44,129 bases of DNA from Caulobacteraceae bacterium. GTDB taxonomy: Bacteria > Pseudomonadota > Alphaproteobacteria > Caulobacterales > Caulobacteraceae. The notes under the pieces were generated by a model. That model was not told the DNA's origin, searched no databases, and saw nothing but the letters and a program-made list of their open reading frames with translations. The stretch is from assembly GCA_019748095.1 (NCBI GenBank), contig JAIEQA010000009.1:1-44129 (forward strand), read 5' to 3'. Shown here piece after piece: positions 1 to 8,452 of the stretch. The stretch's first letter is position 1; every line of letters begins with the position of its first letter. Made by a program: the position numbers and the translations under genes.

Positions 1-327
1 ACCACCCGGGTCAAGGTGGTCAAGAACAAGGTCGCCCCGCCGTTCCGCGAGGTCATCTTCGACATCATGTATGGCGAGGGCATCTCCAAACTGGGCGAGA
101 TTATCGACCTCGGCGTCAAGGCCGGGATCATCGAGAAGTCCGGCTCCTGGTTCAGCTATGACTCCACCCGCATCGGTCAGGGCCGCGAGAATGTGCGCGC
201 CTTCCTGAAGGCCAATCCCGACATGGCCGCCGCCATCGAGGACAAGGTGCGCAAATCCACCTCCAAGATCGCCGAGGAACTGCTGGGTTCGCCCGAGCCG
301 GACGAGGGGCAGGACCTCGAGGGCTGA
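1..327 (+). CDS. recA: RecA recombinase, C-terminal part (5' end outside window)
   Basis: This is the last 108 codons of RecA, the ATP-dependent DNA strand-exchange protein and SOS co-protease; the start lies upstream of the window. The visible reading [15 protein letters not shown] is the conserved stretch just after the core ATPase, and the [19 protein letters not shown] and [21 protein letters not shown] stretches are the RecA C-terminal DNA-binding lobe. The tail is acidic ([12 protein letters not shown]), as is usual for RecA. The stop is TGA at 325-327. No LexA box can be assessed because the promoter is not included. Two candidate rho-independent terminators follow. alaS lies about 2.2 kb downstream on the same strand. 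Confidence 0.97.
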   Translation, partial: TTRVKVVKNKVAPPFREVIFDIMYGEGISKLGEIIDLGVKAGIIEKSGSWFSYDSTRIGQGRENVRAFLKANPDMAAAIEDKVRKSTSKIAEELLGSPEPDEGQDLEG

Positions 328-347
328 CCGCAGCCCGGGTCCGGAAA

Positions 348-374
348 GTGCACAAAAGTGCACTGCTTTTTTTT
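348..374 (+). terminator. Candidate rho-independent terminator of recA (proximal)
   Basis: The self-complementary hexamer GTGCAC occurs twice with an AAAA loop (348-353 and 358-363). After three more bases comes a run of eight T (367-374), 21 bases after the recA stop. The stem is short but the U-tract is the longest in this neighbourhood. Confidence 0.55.
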
Positions 375-410
375 AGAGTTCATCCTCCCTCTCGGGGGAG
401 GTCACAGACA

Positions 411-507
411 CTCCGCCCGGCCGGTCCCCGCGACCCGCCGCCGACCCCCGCGGGGTTCGGGCCGGGCGGAGGTGGGCCGCCCGGCGAAACCCGGGCGGCC
501 CTTTTTT
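411..507 (+). terminator. Nested hairpin plus second rho-independent terminator of recA
   Basis: A 12-bp perfect inverted repeat (411-422 with 460-471) encloses a second one (426-432 CCCCGCG with 449-455). Directly after it lies an 11-bp perfect hairpin, GGGCCGCCCGG at 474-484 with its complement at 491-501, followed by six T (502-507). The last element is a textbook plus-strand intrinsic terminator. The larger structure lies in the recA 3' region and also downstream of the convergent photolyase-like gene. Confidence 0.7.
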
Positions 508-534
508 CAGCCCCAAACTCCCGGACCGGCATTC

Positions 535-1731
535 TCAGACCGGCAACCCCAGCGCCCGCAGCGCAGGCTCCGACTTCTCCCGGAAGGGAAAGAAACCCCG
601 GCTCGCCAGCGGCCACAGCGTCTCGTCCCAAGGCCGCCGCACACTCACCAGATCCAGCCCCGCCGCCTGCAGTCCAGGCCGCGCCCCTGCCAGGGCCGAC
701 GCCGTCGGGCCGACCGGCGCATACGCCGTGACCACACCCGTTGCCCCCGCCGCCCGCACGGCCTCCACGAGCGCCAGCCCGTCCAGCCGCCCCAGCCGGC
801 TCACCGCCTGTCCGTACCGGCCGGCAGCCCTGCGCTCCGCATCCACCAGCCCCCCGTCCAGAAACCGCCGCGCCAGCTCCCCGCGCTGGTCAATCCCCGG
901 CTCCATCGCCGAGACCACACCACAGATCTCCCACGGCCCGACACTGTCCTCCGGCGTCAGGTCCTCGGTCGTGATCAGCAGCAGATGCGGTCCATCCGGC
1001 GTCGCCCCGGCCGCGACCGGCAAGGGCCGCGGCGCCGGTGCCGGCTCCGCGTCCACCGCAAAGGCCACGCTCGCCAGCCCCTTCGGCCGGAACCGCCCCT
1101 CGGTGAACCGGGCGATGTTCTCCGCCGTCGCCAGATAGGTCTTGCCCGGCGTCTGCAGCCCCGCCACCCAGCGCCACGACAGGGTGTTGGACGCCGGGTC
1201 CCCGTCCAGAAGATGCCGCAGGAAGAAGTCCGCCCCCAGCGCCCACGACAGCTTCAGGGTGAAGATCCAGATCGAGGCGAACCACATCCGCGCATGATTG
1301 TGCAGCCAGCCGGTCTGAACCAGCTCGCGCGCCCAATCGTCGAACCCCTCGATCCCCGTCCGGCCCTGCTCGGCCGCCAGAACCGCCTCGCTCCCGGCCT
1401 CGCCCCGCGCCCGCCGCCCCGCCACCTCGGCTTCGTACGCCGTCCAGATCTCCGGCCGCATCTCCAGCCAGCCCTTCCAGTAGGTCCGCCAAAGCACTTC
1501 CTGGACGAACTTCTCCGCTGCCCGGGGCCCCTGCGCCTCCAGCGCGGCCCGCACCACGGTCTCCTCGCTCACCAGCCGCCGTCGGACCCACGGCGACAGG
1601 CCCGACACATGGTCATTGCGGCCCGGCCCGAGATCGATGTTCCGGTTGGCCGAATAGGCCCGGCCCATCTGCGGGGTAAAGGCCTCCATCCGCGCCAGAC
1701 CCGCCGCCCGGCCGGGCTCCCACGCCGTCAC
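535..1731 (-). CDS. Photolyase/cryptochrome-like FAD protein with apparently permuted domains
   Basis: Predicted 398-residue member of the cryptochrome/photolyase superfamily (blue-light flavoproteins, DNA repair or sensing). Residues 1-214 look like the helical FAD-binding domain: LSPWVRRRLVSEETV, FVQEVLWRTYWKGW, GRTGIEGFDDWARELVQTGW, LHNHARMW and DGDPASNTLSWRWVAG are all in family order. Residues ~249-398 look like an alpha/beta antenna-type domain (LLLITTEDLTPEDS near its start, RRPWDETLWPLASRGFFPFR near its end), which in classical photolyases is N-terminal. The GTG start overlaps the upstream stop as GTGA, so translation is probably coupled to the DCC-family gene. Repair activity is unproven; a light-sensing role is possible. 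Confidence 0.85.
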   Translation of the reverse strand: MTAWEPGRAAGLARMEAFTPQMGRAYSANRNIDLGPGRNDHVSGLSPWVRRRLVSEETVVRAALEAQGPRAAEKFVQEVLWRTYWKGWLEMRPEIWTAYEAEVAGRRARGEAGSEAVLAAEQGRTGIEGFDDWARELVQTGWLHNHARMWFASIWIFTLKLSWALGADFFLRHLLDGDPASNTLSWRWVAGLQTPGKTYLATAENIARFTEGRFRPKGLASVAFAVDAEPAPAPRPLPVAAGATPDGPHLLLITTEDLTPEDSVGPWEICGVVSAMEPGIDQRGELARRFLDGGLVDAERRAAGRYGQAVSRLGRLDGLALVEAVRAAGATGVVTAYAPVGPTASALAGARPGLQAAGLDLVSVRRPWDETLWPLASRGFFPFREKSEPALRALGLPV

Positions 1732-2093
1732 GCCCCCACCGGGCCCCGCGGCCCGAACGCCCGCTGCAACCGCGGTCGCACCTTCAGGAACATCCCATAC
1801 AGCCGCTCCAGACCCGCCAGCACGACCCGGTTGCGCGCCAGTTGCCCCAACGGGGCCAGCACGGGGATCACCCGCCACATGGCGGCAAAGGCCTCGGCCC
1901 CCGACACCATCCGCCCGTCCTCGCGCGCATGGAACCGCGCCAACAGCTCGGCCCGGTCGATCGGGCAGGCCCCCTCCCCGGTCGCCACATCGGTGAAGAC
2001 GATCGCACCCCGCCGATCCAGCCGCCGCATCAGGGCGATCTCCCGCCGACACAGGGGGCAGTCGCCGTCGAACCACACTTCAAGTCTGGACAT
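1728..2093 (-). CDS. DCC-family thiol-disulfide oxidoreductase-like protein (DUF393)
   Basis: A 121-residue protein of the DCC family, named for its N-terminal DxDCPLC motif, here WFDGDCPLCRREI at residues ~7-19. The fold is related to thioredoxin and the two cysteines are the presumed redox pair; substrates are not known for the family. Residues 37-75 and 80-121 carry the usual family pattern (FTDVATG, SGAEAFAAMWRVIP, RNRVV). No signal peptide is visible, so it is likely cytoplasmic. It is the first gene of a two-gene minus-strand unit with the photolyase-like gene, overlapping it by four bases. This pairing suggests, but does not show, a shared function in light or redox stress. Confidence 0.85.
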   Translation of the reverse strand: MSRLEVWFDGDCPLCRREIALMRRLDRRGAIVFTDVATGEGACPIDRAELLARFHAREDGRMVSGAEAFAAMWRVIPVLAPLGQLARNRVVLAGLERLYGMFLKVRPRLQRAFGPRGPVGA

Positions 2094-2217
2094 CCGCCTA
2101 TCCTAGCCCCACGCCACCGTCCCGTCCCTGCCCTGCGACCCCGTGTCCGCGCCCCACGACCGAAACTGCAGCGCCCCTTCCCCGGCCGCCGCCTTCTCAC
2201 CCACAAGGAAACCCGCC

Positions 2218-2421
2218 ATGACCGACGCCGACATTCAGACCCTGACGCAGTTCAACCTGGCCGAGACCGACGACGGCTATCTGCTGGAGATCGGCGGCGA
2301 CGCCGGGGGCCTCCTGCGGCTGGCCGCCACGCCCGAACAGATCGTCGCCATCCTCGACGCTCTGGACGCCCTCCTTTCGGACGATGACGCCGCCAGCGAC
2401 CCGGTCGAACCGGCCGACTGA
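2218..2421 (+). CDS. Small acidic protein of unknown function
   Basis: A 67-residue ORF starting at ATG 2218 behind a good ribosome-binding site (AAGGAAA at about 2205-2211). The protein is acidic, with a short beta-like start (LTQFNLAETDDGYLLEIGG) followed by a helical segment (LAATPEQIVAILDALDALL) and an Asp-rich tail. No family is recognised. A longer reading from ATG 2143 exists, but its extra residues look like non-coding sequence. It ends 101 bases before alaS and could be transcribed alone, because a candidate alaS promoter lies in the gap. Confidence 0.7.
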   Translation: MTDADIQTLTQFNLAETDDGYLLEIGGDAGGLLRLAATPEQIVAILDALDALLSDDDAASDPVEPAD

Positions 2422-2452
2422 GGGCTTCGCGCGGCGCGGTCACCGGAAAACC

Positions 2453-2482
2453 TTGGCCGACCGCGCCGCCAGTCTCTATATG
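2453..2482 (+). promoter_or_regulatory. Candidate sigma70-type promoter for alaS
   Basis: TTGGCC (2453-2458) and TATATG (2477-2482) are separated by 18 bases, and the alaS ATG lies 40 bases further on. The boxes are near, not at, the consensus. Support is positional only. Confidence 0.35.
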
Positions 2483-2522
2483 CGCGGTTCCTGATCCCGC
2501 CGCGCAAACGACTGAACCACCC

Positions 2523-5168
2523 ATGTCCAGCCTGAAACAGATCCGTTCGACCTTCCTCGACTTCTTCGCGGCCGACGGCCACCAGAAGGTCCACTCGGCC
2601 CCGCTGGTGCCCCAGAACGATCCGACGCTGATGTTCGTCAACGCCGGCATGGTGCCGTTCAAGGACTATTTCACCGGCGCGGCGACCCCGCCCTACCCCC
2701 GCGCGACCAGCTCCCAGAAATGCGTCCGCGCCGGCGGCAAGCACAACGACCTCGACAATGTCGGCTACACCGCCCGCCACCTGACCTTCTTCGAGATGCT
2801 GGGGAACTTCAGCTTCGGCGACTATTTCAAGGAACACGCCATCGAACAGGCGTGGAAACTGGTCACCGAAGGCTACGGCCTCGACGCCAAACGCCTGCTG
2901 GTCACCGTCTACATCGACGACGATGAGGCCGCCGCGATCTGGAAGAAGGTCACCGGCTTCTCCGACGACAGGATTATCCGCATCGCCGGCTCCGACAATT
3001 TCTGGGCCATGGGCGACAACGGTCCCTGCGGCCCCTGCACCGAGATCTTCTGGGACTACGGCGACCACGTCCCCGGCGGCCCTCCCGGTTCGCCCGATGA
3101 AGACGGCGACCGCTTCGTGGAGATCTGGAACAACGTCTTCATGCAGTTCGAGAAGGAGAACGACCAGATCGTTCGCAGCCTTCCCAAGCCCAGCGTCGAC
3201 ACCGGCATGGGCCTCGAGCGCATGACCTCGGTGCTCCAGGGCAAGAACTCGGTGTTCGACACCGACCTGTTCCAGACCCTGATCGCCGCCTCCGAGGACG
3301 CCACCTCGACCAAGGCCGAGGGCGAACGTGCCGCCAGCCACCGCGTCATCGCCGATCACCTGCGGTCCTCGTCCTTCCTGATCGCCGACGGGGTCACCCC
3401 CTCGAACGAGGGGCGCGGCTATGTCCTGCGCCGCATCATGCGCCGGGCCATGCGCCACGCCCATCTGCTGGGGGCCGCCGATCCCCTGATGCACCGTCTG
3501 GTGCCGACGCTCGTCAGCGAGATGGGCGAGGCCTATCCCGAACTGGCCCGCGCCCAGGCCTCGATCGAGGACACTCTGAAACAGGAGGAACTCCGCTTCC
3601 GCACCACCTTGGGCCGCGGCATGGGCCTGCTGGAAGACGCCACGCGTGACCTGTCCGAGGGCGGGGTCATCCCCGGCCAGACCGCCTTCACCCTGTATGA
3701 CACCTACGGCTTCCCTCTGGACCTGACCCAGGACGAGGCCCGCCGTCGCGGCTTCACCGTCGACACCGACGCCTTCGACGCCGCCATGGAAGAACAGAAG
3801 ACCCGCGGCAAGGCCAACTGGAAGGGCTCGGGCCAGACCGCCTCGACCGGCGAATGGCTGGCGCTCAAGGACCGTCTGGGGCCGACCGTCTTCACCGGCT
3901 ATGACGCCGTCGACGGCTCGGGCGAGGTGCTGGCCATCCTCAGGGACGGCAGCGCCGCCGACAGCGTCGGGACCGGCGAGACCGCCGAGGTCCTGTTCGA
4001 CCAGACCCCCTTCTACGGCGAGGGCGGCGGTCAGGCGGGAGATCGCGGCGAAATCGAGTGGGCCGGGGGTTCCGCCCGCGTGCTGGATGTCCAGAAGCCG
4101 ACCGGCGACCTCTATGCCCACACGATCGAGGTCACCTCGGGCAGCCTGTCGATCGGCACCCGCGCCCAACTGCGCGCCGCCCCGGACGCCCGCCTGACCA
4201 CCCGAGCCAACCACTCGGCCGCCCATCTGGTCCATGCCGCGCTCAAGAACGTGCTGGGCCCCCACGTGGCCCAGAAGGGTCAGTTGGTCGATGCCGAGCG
4301 CATGCGCTTCGACTTCAGCCACAACGCCCCCCTGACCGAGGCCCAGATCGAGGCCATCGAGACCGAGGTCAACGCCGTCATCCGCCAGAACCTGCCCGCC
4401 ACGACCCAGCTGATGGGGCCGGAAGAGGCTATCGCCGCCGGGGCCGTCGCCCTGTTCGGAGAGAAATATGGCGATGAAGTCCGCGTCCTGACCCTGGGCC
4501 GCAGCCTCGTGGACGACAAACCCTATTCGGTCGAACTGTGCGGCGGCACCCATGTGGCCCGCACCGGCGACATCGGCCTGTTCCGGATCACGTCCGAAAC
4601 CGGCATCGCCGCCGGCATTCGCCGGGTCGAGGGCCTGACCGGCGAGGCCGCGCGGCAGCACCTGCTGGCCCAGGCCGGCGTGGCCCGGTCGCTGGCCCAG
4701 ACCTTCAAGGTCCAGCCCCTGGACGTCCCTGCCCGCGTCGAGGCCCTCTCGACCGAGCGCAAGGCGCTGGAGAAACAGGTCTCCGAGCTCAAGAAACAGC
4801 TGGCGCTGGGCGGCGGCGGTTCGGCCCCGGCCGCACCGGAGGCCATCAACGGCGTCAACCTGATCGCCCGCGTCCTCGACGGCGTCGACGGCAAGGGTCT
4901 GCGCGGCGTGGCCGAGGACTTCAGGAAACAGGTCGGCTCCGGCGTCGTGGCCCTGATCGGTGTCACCGAGGGCAAGGCCGCCGTCACCGTGGCCGTGACC
5001 TCGGACATGACCGACCGTGTCAATGCCGCCGATCTGGCGCGCGCGGCGGTGCTGGCCATGGGCGGACAGGGCGCAGGCGGCAAGGCCGACTTCGCGCAAG
5101 GCGGAGCCCCCGACGGGTCCCTCGCCGAAGCCGGTCTGGCCGCCATACGGACCGCTCTGGCGACCTGA
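2523..5168 (+). CDS. alaS: Alanyl-tRNA synthetase
   Basis: Charges tRNA-Ala with alanine in the cytoplasm and hydrolyses mischarged Ser/Gly-tRNA. At 881 residues it is full length. The class II catalytic domain is N-terminal (RSTFLDFFAADGHQKVHSAP, TARHLTFFEMLGNFSFGDYF, FWAMGDNGPCGPCTEIF). The editing domain has its zinc-binding motifs HSAAH at ~565 and CGGTH at ~674. A coiled-coil stretch (~735-760) and the C-terminal DHHA1-like domain (ending near GGKADFAQGG) complete the usual order. The ATG start has only a weak ribosome-binding site. It is convergent with folC, the two stops being 25 bases apart with no clear terminator. Confidence 0.98.
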   Translation: MSSLKQIRSTFLDFFAADGHQKVHSAPLVPQNDPTLMFVNAGMVPFKDYFTGAATPPYPRATSSQKCVRAGGKHNDLDNVGYTARHLTFFEMLGNFSFGDYFKEHAIEQAWKLVTEGYGLDAKRLLVTVYIDDDEAAAIWKKVTGFSDDRIIRIAGSDNFWAMGDNGPCGPCTEIFWDYGDHVPGGPPGSPDEDGDRFVEIWNNVFMQFEKENDQIVRSLPKPSVDTGMGLERMTSVLQGKNSVFDTDLFQTLIAASEDATSTKAEGERAASHRVIADHLRSSSFLIADGVTPSNEGRGYVLRRIMRRAMRHAHLLGAADPLMHRLVPTLVSEMGEAYPELARAQASIEDTLKQEELRFRTTLGRGMGLLEDATRDLSEGGVIPGQTAFTLYDTYGFPLDLTQDEARRRGFTVDTDAFDAAMEEQKTRGKANWKGSGQTASTGEWLALKDRLGPTVFTGYDAVDGSGEVLAILRDGSAADSVGTGETAEVLFDQTPFYGEGGGQAGDRGEIEWAGGSARVLDVQKPTGDLYAHTIEVTSGSLSIGTRAQLRAAPDARLTTRANHSAAHLVHAALKNVLGPHVAQKGQLVDAERMRFDFSHNAPLTEAQIEAIETEVNAVIRQNLPATTQLMGPEEAIAAGAVALFGEKYGDEVRVLTLGRSLVDDKPYSVELCGGTHVARTGDIGLFRITSETGIAAGIRRVEGLTGEAARQHLLAQAGVARSLAQTFKVQPLDVPARVEALSTERKALEKQVSELKKQLALGGGGSAPAAPEAINGVNLIARVLDGVDGKGLRGVAEDFRKQVGSGVVALIGVTEGKAAVTVAVTSDMTDRVNAADLARAAVLAMGGQGAGGKADFAQGGAPDGSLAEAGLAAIRTALAT

Positions 5169-5193
5169 GCCACCGCCTCAAGGGAGACCCGGC

Positions 5194-6471
5194 TCAGACG
5201 GGCCAGGTCTCCCGCGACGCCCCCAGCACCTCGCCCGCCATATACAGCGAGCCACAGATCACCACCCGCCCGGCCCCCAGCCGCAGCGCCCGGCTCAGCG
5301 CTGCCTCGACCGAGGACGAGCTCTGGGCCCCCAGCCCATGGCCCCGCGCCACCGCCGCCAGGGCTGACGGATCGGCCGCCGCCCCCTCGAACCCGACCGT
5401 GAACACATGGGCCCCGGACCCCTTCAGGGCCTCGAAGAATCCGCCGTGGTCCTTGTTGGCCAGCATGCCCACGATCAGGGCCAGCGGCCGGGGCGCTTTC
5501 GCCTGCCGCTCGGCCAGGGCCTCCGCCAGCGCCCGCCCGGCATGGGGATTGTGCCCCCCGTCCAGCCACAGTTCGGCCTCGGCGGCCCGCGCCATCTCGC
5601 CATAGGGTCCGGCGGTCAGCCGCTGCATCCGCGCCGGCCAGGTCGCCCCCGCCACCCCGGCCGCAATCGCCGTCTCCGGCAGGTCCAGTTCCAGCGCCAC
5701 CGCGACCGCCAGTCCCGCATTGGCGACCTGATGCGCCCCCCGCAGCCCCGGGGCCGGCAGGTCCAGAAACCGCTCCTGATCCTGGAACACCATTCCGCCC
5801 CGTTCGGCCCAGGCGTCGAACTCGACGCCCATGACCGTCAGCGGCGTCACGACCGACCGGGCCTTCGCCTCGATCACCGCCATCGCCGCCTCCGCCTGAC
5901 GCGCGATCAACCCCCGCGCCCCGGCCTTCAGGATGCCGGCCTTCTCGCCCGCCACACTCTCGATCGTGGTGCCCAGAAACTCCGCATGATCCAGATCGAC
6001 GGGCGCGATCACGCTCAGCAGCGGCCGCTCGATGACATTGGTCGCATCCAGCCGCCCGCCCAGCCCGACCTCGATAATGGCCAGGTCGGCCGGCACCTCG
6101 GACATGGCGACGAAGGCGGCGGCCGTCGTGCTCTCGAACACCGTGGTCTGGACGCCCTGCACCGCCTCGATCCGGTCGAGGATGGCCGACAGCCGCTCGT
6201 CGGAGATCAGCTCGCCCGCCAGCCGGATCCGCTCATGGAACCGCACCAGATGCGGCGAGGTATAGACATGGACCCGCAAGCCCGCCGCCTCGGCCATGGC
6301 CCGGATAAAGGCGATGGTCGATCCCTTGCCATTGGTCCCCGCCACATGAACCACCGGCGGCAGATGCAGCTGCGGCTGCCCCAGCACGGCGCACAGCGTC
6401 CGCATCCGGTCCAGCGACAGGTCGATCTTCTGGGGATGGCGCGCGCGCAGGCGTTCGGAAACGGGATCCAT
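5194..6471 (-). CDS. folC: Bifunctional dihydrofolate/folylpolyglutamate synthase
   Basis: ATP-dependent ligase that adds glutamate to dihydropteroate and to reduced folates (folate synthesis and retention). It has 425 residues, normal for FolC. The P-loop is VAGTNGKGSTIAFIRAM near residue 42. YTSPHLVRFHERI, the Mur-ligase-type motif EVGLGGRLDATN near 137, PVDLDHAEFLG and DGGHNPHAGRALAEAL in the C-terminal domain are all present. It is the last gene of the minus-strand trp-accD-folC series but is separated from accD by 240 bases containing a large palindromic element, so it may have reduced or separate expression. Confidence 0.97.
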   Translation of the reverse strand: MDPVSERLRARHPQKIDLSLDRMRTLCAVLGQPQLHLPPVVHVAGTNGKGSTIAFIRAMAEAAGLRVHVYTSPHLVRFHERIRLAGELISDERLSAILDRIEAVQGVQTTVFESTTAAAFVAMSEVPADLAIIEVGLGGRLDATNVIERPLLSVIAPVDLDHAEFLGTTIESVAGEKAGILKAGARGLIARQAEAAMAVIEAKARSVVTPLTVMGVEFDAWAERGGMVFQDQERFLDLPAPGLRGAHQVANAGLAVAVALELDLPETAIAAGVAGATWPARMQRLTAGPYGEMARAAEAELWLDGGHNPHAGRALAEALAERQAKAPRPLALIVGMLANKDHGGFFEALKGSGAHVFTVGFEGAAADPSALAAVARGHGLGAQSSSSVEAALSRALRLGAGRVVICGSLYMAGEVLGASRETWPV

Positions 6472-6487
6472 GACGTCTCATACCCTA

Positions 6488-6654
6488 CCCTCTCCCGGAG
6501 GGAGAGGGCTTGAGGCCCGCAGAGCGAAGCGATGCGTCTGGGCCGAAAGGGTGAGGGGTTTTACCCTCACCGGTTGGCACACTCCCCTCACCCTTTCGCG
6601 CCAGGACGACGGCTGCGCCGCCGTGCGCTCAAGCCCTCTCCCGCCGGGAGAGGG
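6488..6654 (-). repeat. Large palindromic intergenic element (REP/ERIC-like)
   Basis: Near-perfect 27-bp inverted arms (6488-6514 and 6628-6654, one mismatch) flank a second perfect 15-bp pair (6544-6558 and 6584-6598, CGAAAGGGTGAGGGG type). Each outer arm is itself palindromic (CCCTCTCCCGGAGGGAGAGG). The element fills most of the accD-folC gap and as RNA would fold into one long rod from either strand. Layout and size resemble dispersed palindromic repeats of bacterial genomes; whether it recurs elsewhere in this genome cannot be seen here. Confidence 0.75.
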
Positions 6655-6711
6655 AATCGATGAGGTTGCCCGATGACCGTCCGCGCAATCCTGGCCGTTC
6701 CGGGCCAGTGA

Positions 6712-7611
6712 TCAGGCCGCCAGACGCCGCCCGCCCATCAGCATCGACAGGATCCGGCCCAGCGTCTCCGGCAGGTCGGCACGCGCGACCACCCGGTCGA
6801 CCATGCCCTTCTCCTGCAGATATTCGGCCCGCTGGAATCCAGGCGGCAGTTTTTCGCGGATGGTGCTCTCGATCACCCGGGGTCCGGCAAAGCCGATCAG
6901 GGCCCCCGGCTCGGCCAGATGGACATCGCCCAGCATCGCATAGCTGGCCGTCACCCCGCCGGTCGTCGGATCGGTCAGCACCACGACATAGGGCAGTTGC
7001 GCGTCCTTCAGCTCCTGCACCGCCAGGGTGGTGCGCGCCATCTGCATCAGCGACAGCGCCCCCTCCTGCATTCGCGCCCCGCCGGCGGCGGTGAAACAGA
7101 CCAGCGGCACCTTGCGTTCGATCGCGGCCCGGGCGGCGGCGATGAAGCCCTCACCGGCCGCCATACCCAGCGATCCGCCCATGAAGGCGAAGTCCTGAAC
7201 CACGGCCACGGCCGGCGTTCCGCCGATGTCGCCGAACCCGATCGACATGGCGTCCTTCAGTCCGGTCGCCTTGCGCGCCGCGCTCAGCCGGTCGCGATAG
7301 GACTTGCCGTCCGAGAATTTCAGCGGGTCCTCGGCCACGTCGGGCGAGGCGATCGGCTCATATTCGCCGCCGTCAAAGGTGTAGCCCAGCCGCTGCCCGG
7401 CATTGATCCGCATGTGCCGACCGGACGGCGTCACCCACAGGGCGGCCTCCAGATCGGGGCGATACAGCATGTCGCCGCTGTCCGGGTCCTTGACCCACAG
7501 ATTGTCGGGCGTCTCGCGCCGACTAACGATCTTGCGAACGCCCGGGGCGAACCGGCTGAGCCAGCCGCCGCGCTTTTCCTGCGGAGCCTTGGGAGGAGTC
7601 TTGTCGGCCAT
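6712..7611 (-). CDS. accD: Acetyl-CoA carboxylase carboxyltransferase subunit beta, lacking zinc-finger cysteines
   Basis: Beta subunit of the carboxyltransferase that makes malonyl-CoA for fatty-acid synthesis; it pairs with AccA. The protein is 299 residues, near the usual length. The crotonase-like carboxyltransferase core is intact ([70 protein letters not shown]). The N-terminal zinc ribbon (two CxxC motifs in E. coli) has kept its surroundings, but all four cysteines are replaced: D42 and S45 in [14 protein letters not shown]61 and S64 in [11 protein letters not shown]. The ATG at 7611 is preferred over in-frame starts inside trpA, whose stop is 10 bases upstream. Confidence 0.96.
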   Translation of the reverse strand: MADKTPPKAPQEKRGGWLSRFAPGVRKIVSRRETPDNLWVKDPDSGDMLYRPDLEAALWVTPSGRHMRINAGQRLGYTFDGGEYEPIASPDVAEDPLKFSDGKSYRDRLSAARKATGLKDAMSIGFGDIGGTPAVAVVQDFAFMGGSLGMAAGEGFIAAARAAIERKVPLVCFTAAGGARMQEGALSLMQMARTTLAVQELKDAQLPYVVVLTDPTTGGVTASYAMLGDVHLAEPGALIGFAGPRVIESTIREKLPPGFQRAEYLQEKGMVDRVVARADLPETLGRILSMLMGGRRLAA

Positions 7612-7621
7612 CTGCGTCTCT

Positions 7622-8452
7622 CTAGACCGTTTCGCCGACGCGCGCACCGCGCACCGCATCGCCGAGGGCCTTGACCTTCGACAGGACGCGCGCGGCCACC
7701 GGCTCTCCGGCCTCCAAAGCTGCCGCGACCTCATCGACCAGAACCGAGCCGGCGACCACGGCATCGGCCACGCGCGCGATCTCGGCCGCCCGTTCCGGCG
7801 TCTTGACCCCGAACCCGACCGCGACCGGCAGACTCGACGCGCGCCGCACCCGCTCGACGGCCGGAGCCACCGAGGCCGACTGGGCCTCCTTGACCCCCGT
7901 CACGCCGGCCACCGAGACATAATAGACAAAGCCCGAGGTCCGCCGCGCGATCAGCTCCAGCCGCGCGTCATCCGAGGTCGGGGTGGCCAGCCGGATCAGC
8001 GAAACCGACGCTGCATCCAGGGCGTCGGTCAGGGGATCGGCCTCTTCCGGCGGACAGTCGACGACGATACAGCCGTCCACACCGGCCGCCGCCGCGTCGC
8101 GCGCGAAGGCTTCATAGCCATAGGACTCGATCGGGTTCAGATAGCCCATCAGGATCAAGGGTGTGTCTGCATCGCCCTCCCGGAAGGCGGCCGCCAGATC
8201 CAGGGTGCCTCTCAGCGTCAGCCCGGCCTTCAGCCCCCGCAGCGCCGCGCGCTGGATCGGCGGCCCCTCGGCCATCGGATCGCTGAACGGAAAGCCCAGC
8301 TCGATGATGTCGGCCCCGGCTGCGGGCAGACCGCGCAGAATCGCCAGCGCCTCGTCGCGCGTGGGGTCACCGGCCATGACATAGGCGACAAAGCCGGCCC
8401 GGCCTTCGGCTTTGAGGGCGGCGAAACGGGCGTCGATACGGGCGGTGGTCAT
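7622..8452 (-). CDS. trpA: Tryptophan synthase alpha subunit
   Basis: Cleaves indole-3-glycerol phosphate to indole, which is channelled to TrpB. This is a 276-residue TIM barrel. Catalytic Glu is in [16 protein letters not shown] (~50-65) and catalytic Asp in LILMGYLNP plus [10 protein letters not shown]. The phosphate-binding loops [11 protein letters not shown] and VGFGVKTPE are present. Its ATG overlaps the stop of the upstream exported-protein gene by four bases (ATGA), so translation is coupled to that gene and not directly to trpB. accD starts 11 bases downstream. Confidence 0.98.
   Translation of the reverse strand: MTTARIDARFAALKAEGRAGFVAYVMAGDPTRDEALAILRGLPAAGADIIELGFPFSDPMAEGPPIQRAALRGLKAGLTLRGTLDLAAAFREGDADTPLILMGYLNPIESYGYEAFARDAAAAGVDGCIVVDCPPEEADPLTDALDAASVSLIRLATPTSDDARLELIARRTSGFVYYVSVAGVTGVKEAQSASVAPAVERVRRASSLPVAVGFGVKTPERAAEIARVADAVVAGSVLVDEVAAALEAGEPVAARVLSKVKALGDAVRGARVGETV

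Noticed and set aside
535..2076. A single fused photolyase protein starting at 2076
   Set aside because: The first 115 codons are an out-of-frame reading of the DCC-family gene; the GTG at 1731 overlapping that gene's stop is the sensible start.
358..2106. A 582-codon plus-strand open frame over the photolyase-like gene
   Set aside because: Its Pro/Arg/His-rich translation is typical of an antisense frame in GC-rich DNA, and it would begin inside the recA terminator.
2277..5099. A 940-codon open frame on the minus strand opposite alaS
   Set aside because: It is an antisense shadow produced by high GC codon bias; its translation (long Gly/Asp/Val/Gln runs without domains) has no family signal, whereas alaS is unmistakable.
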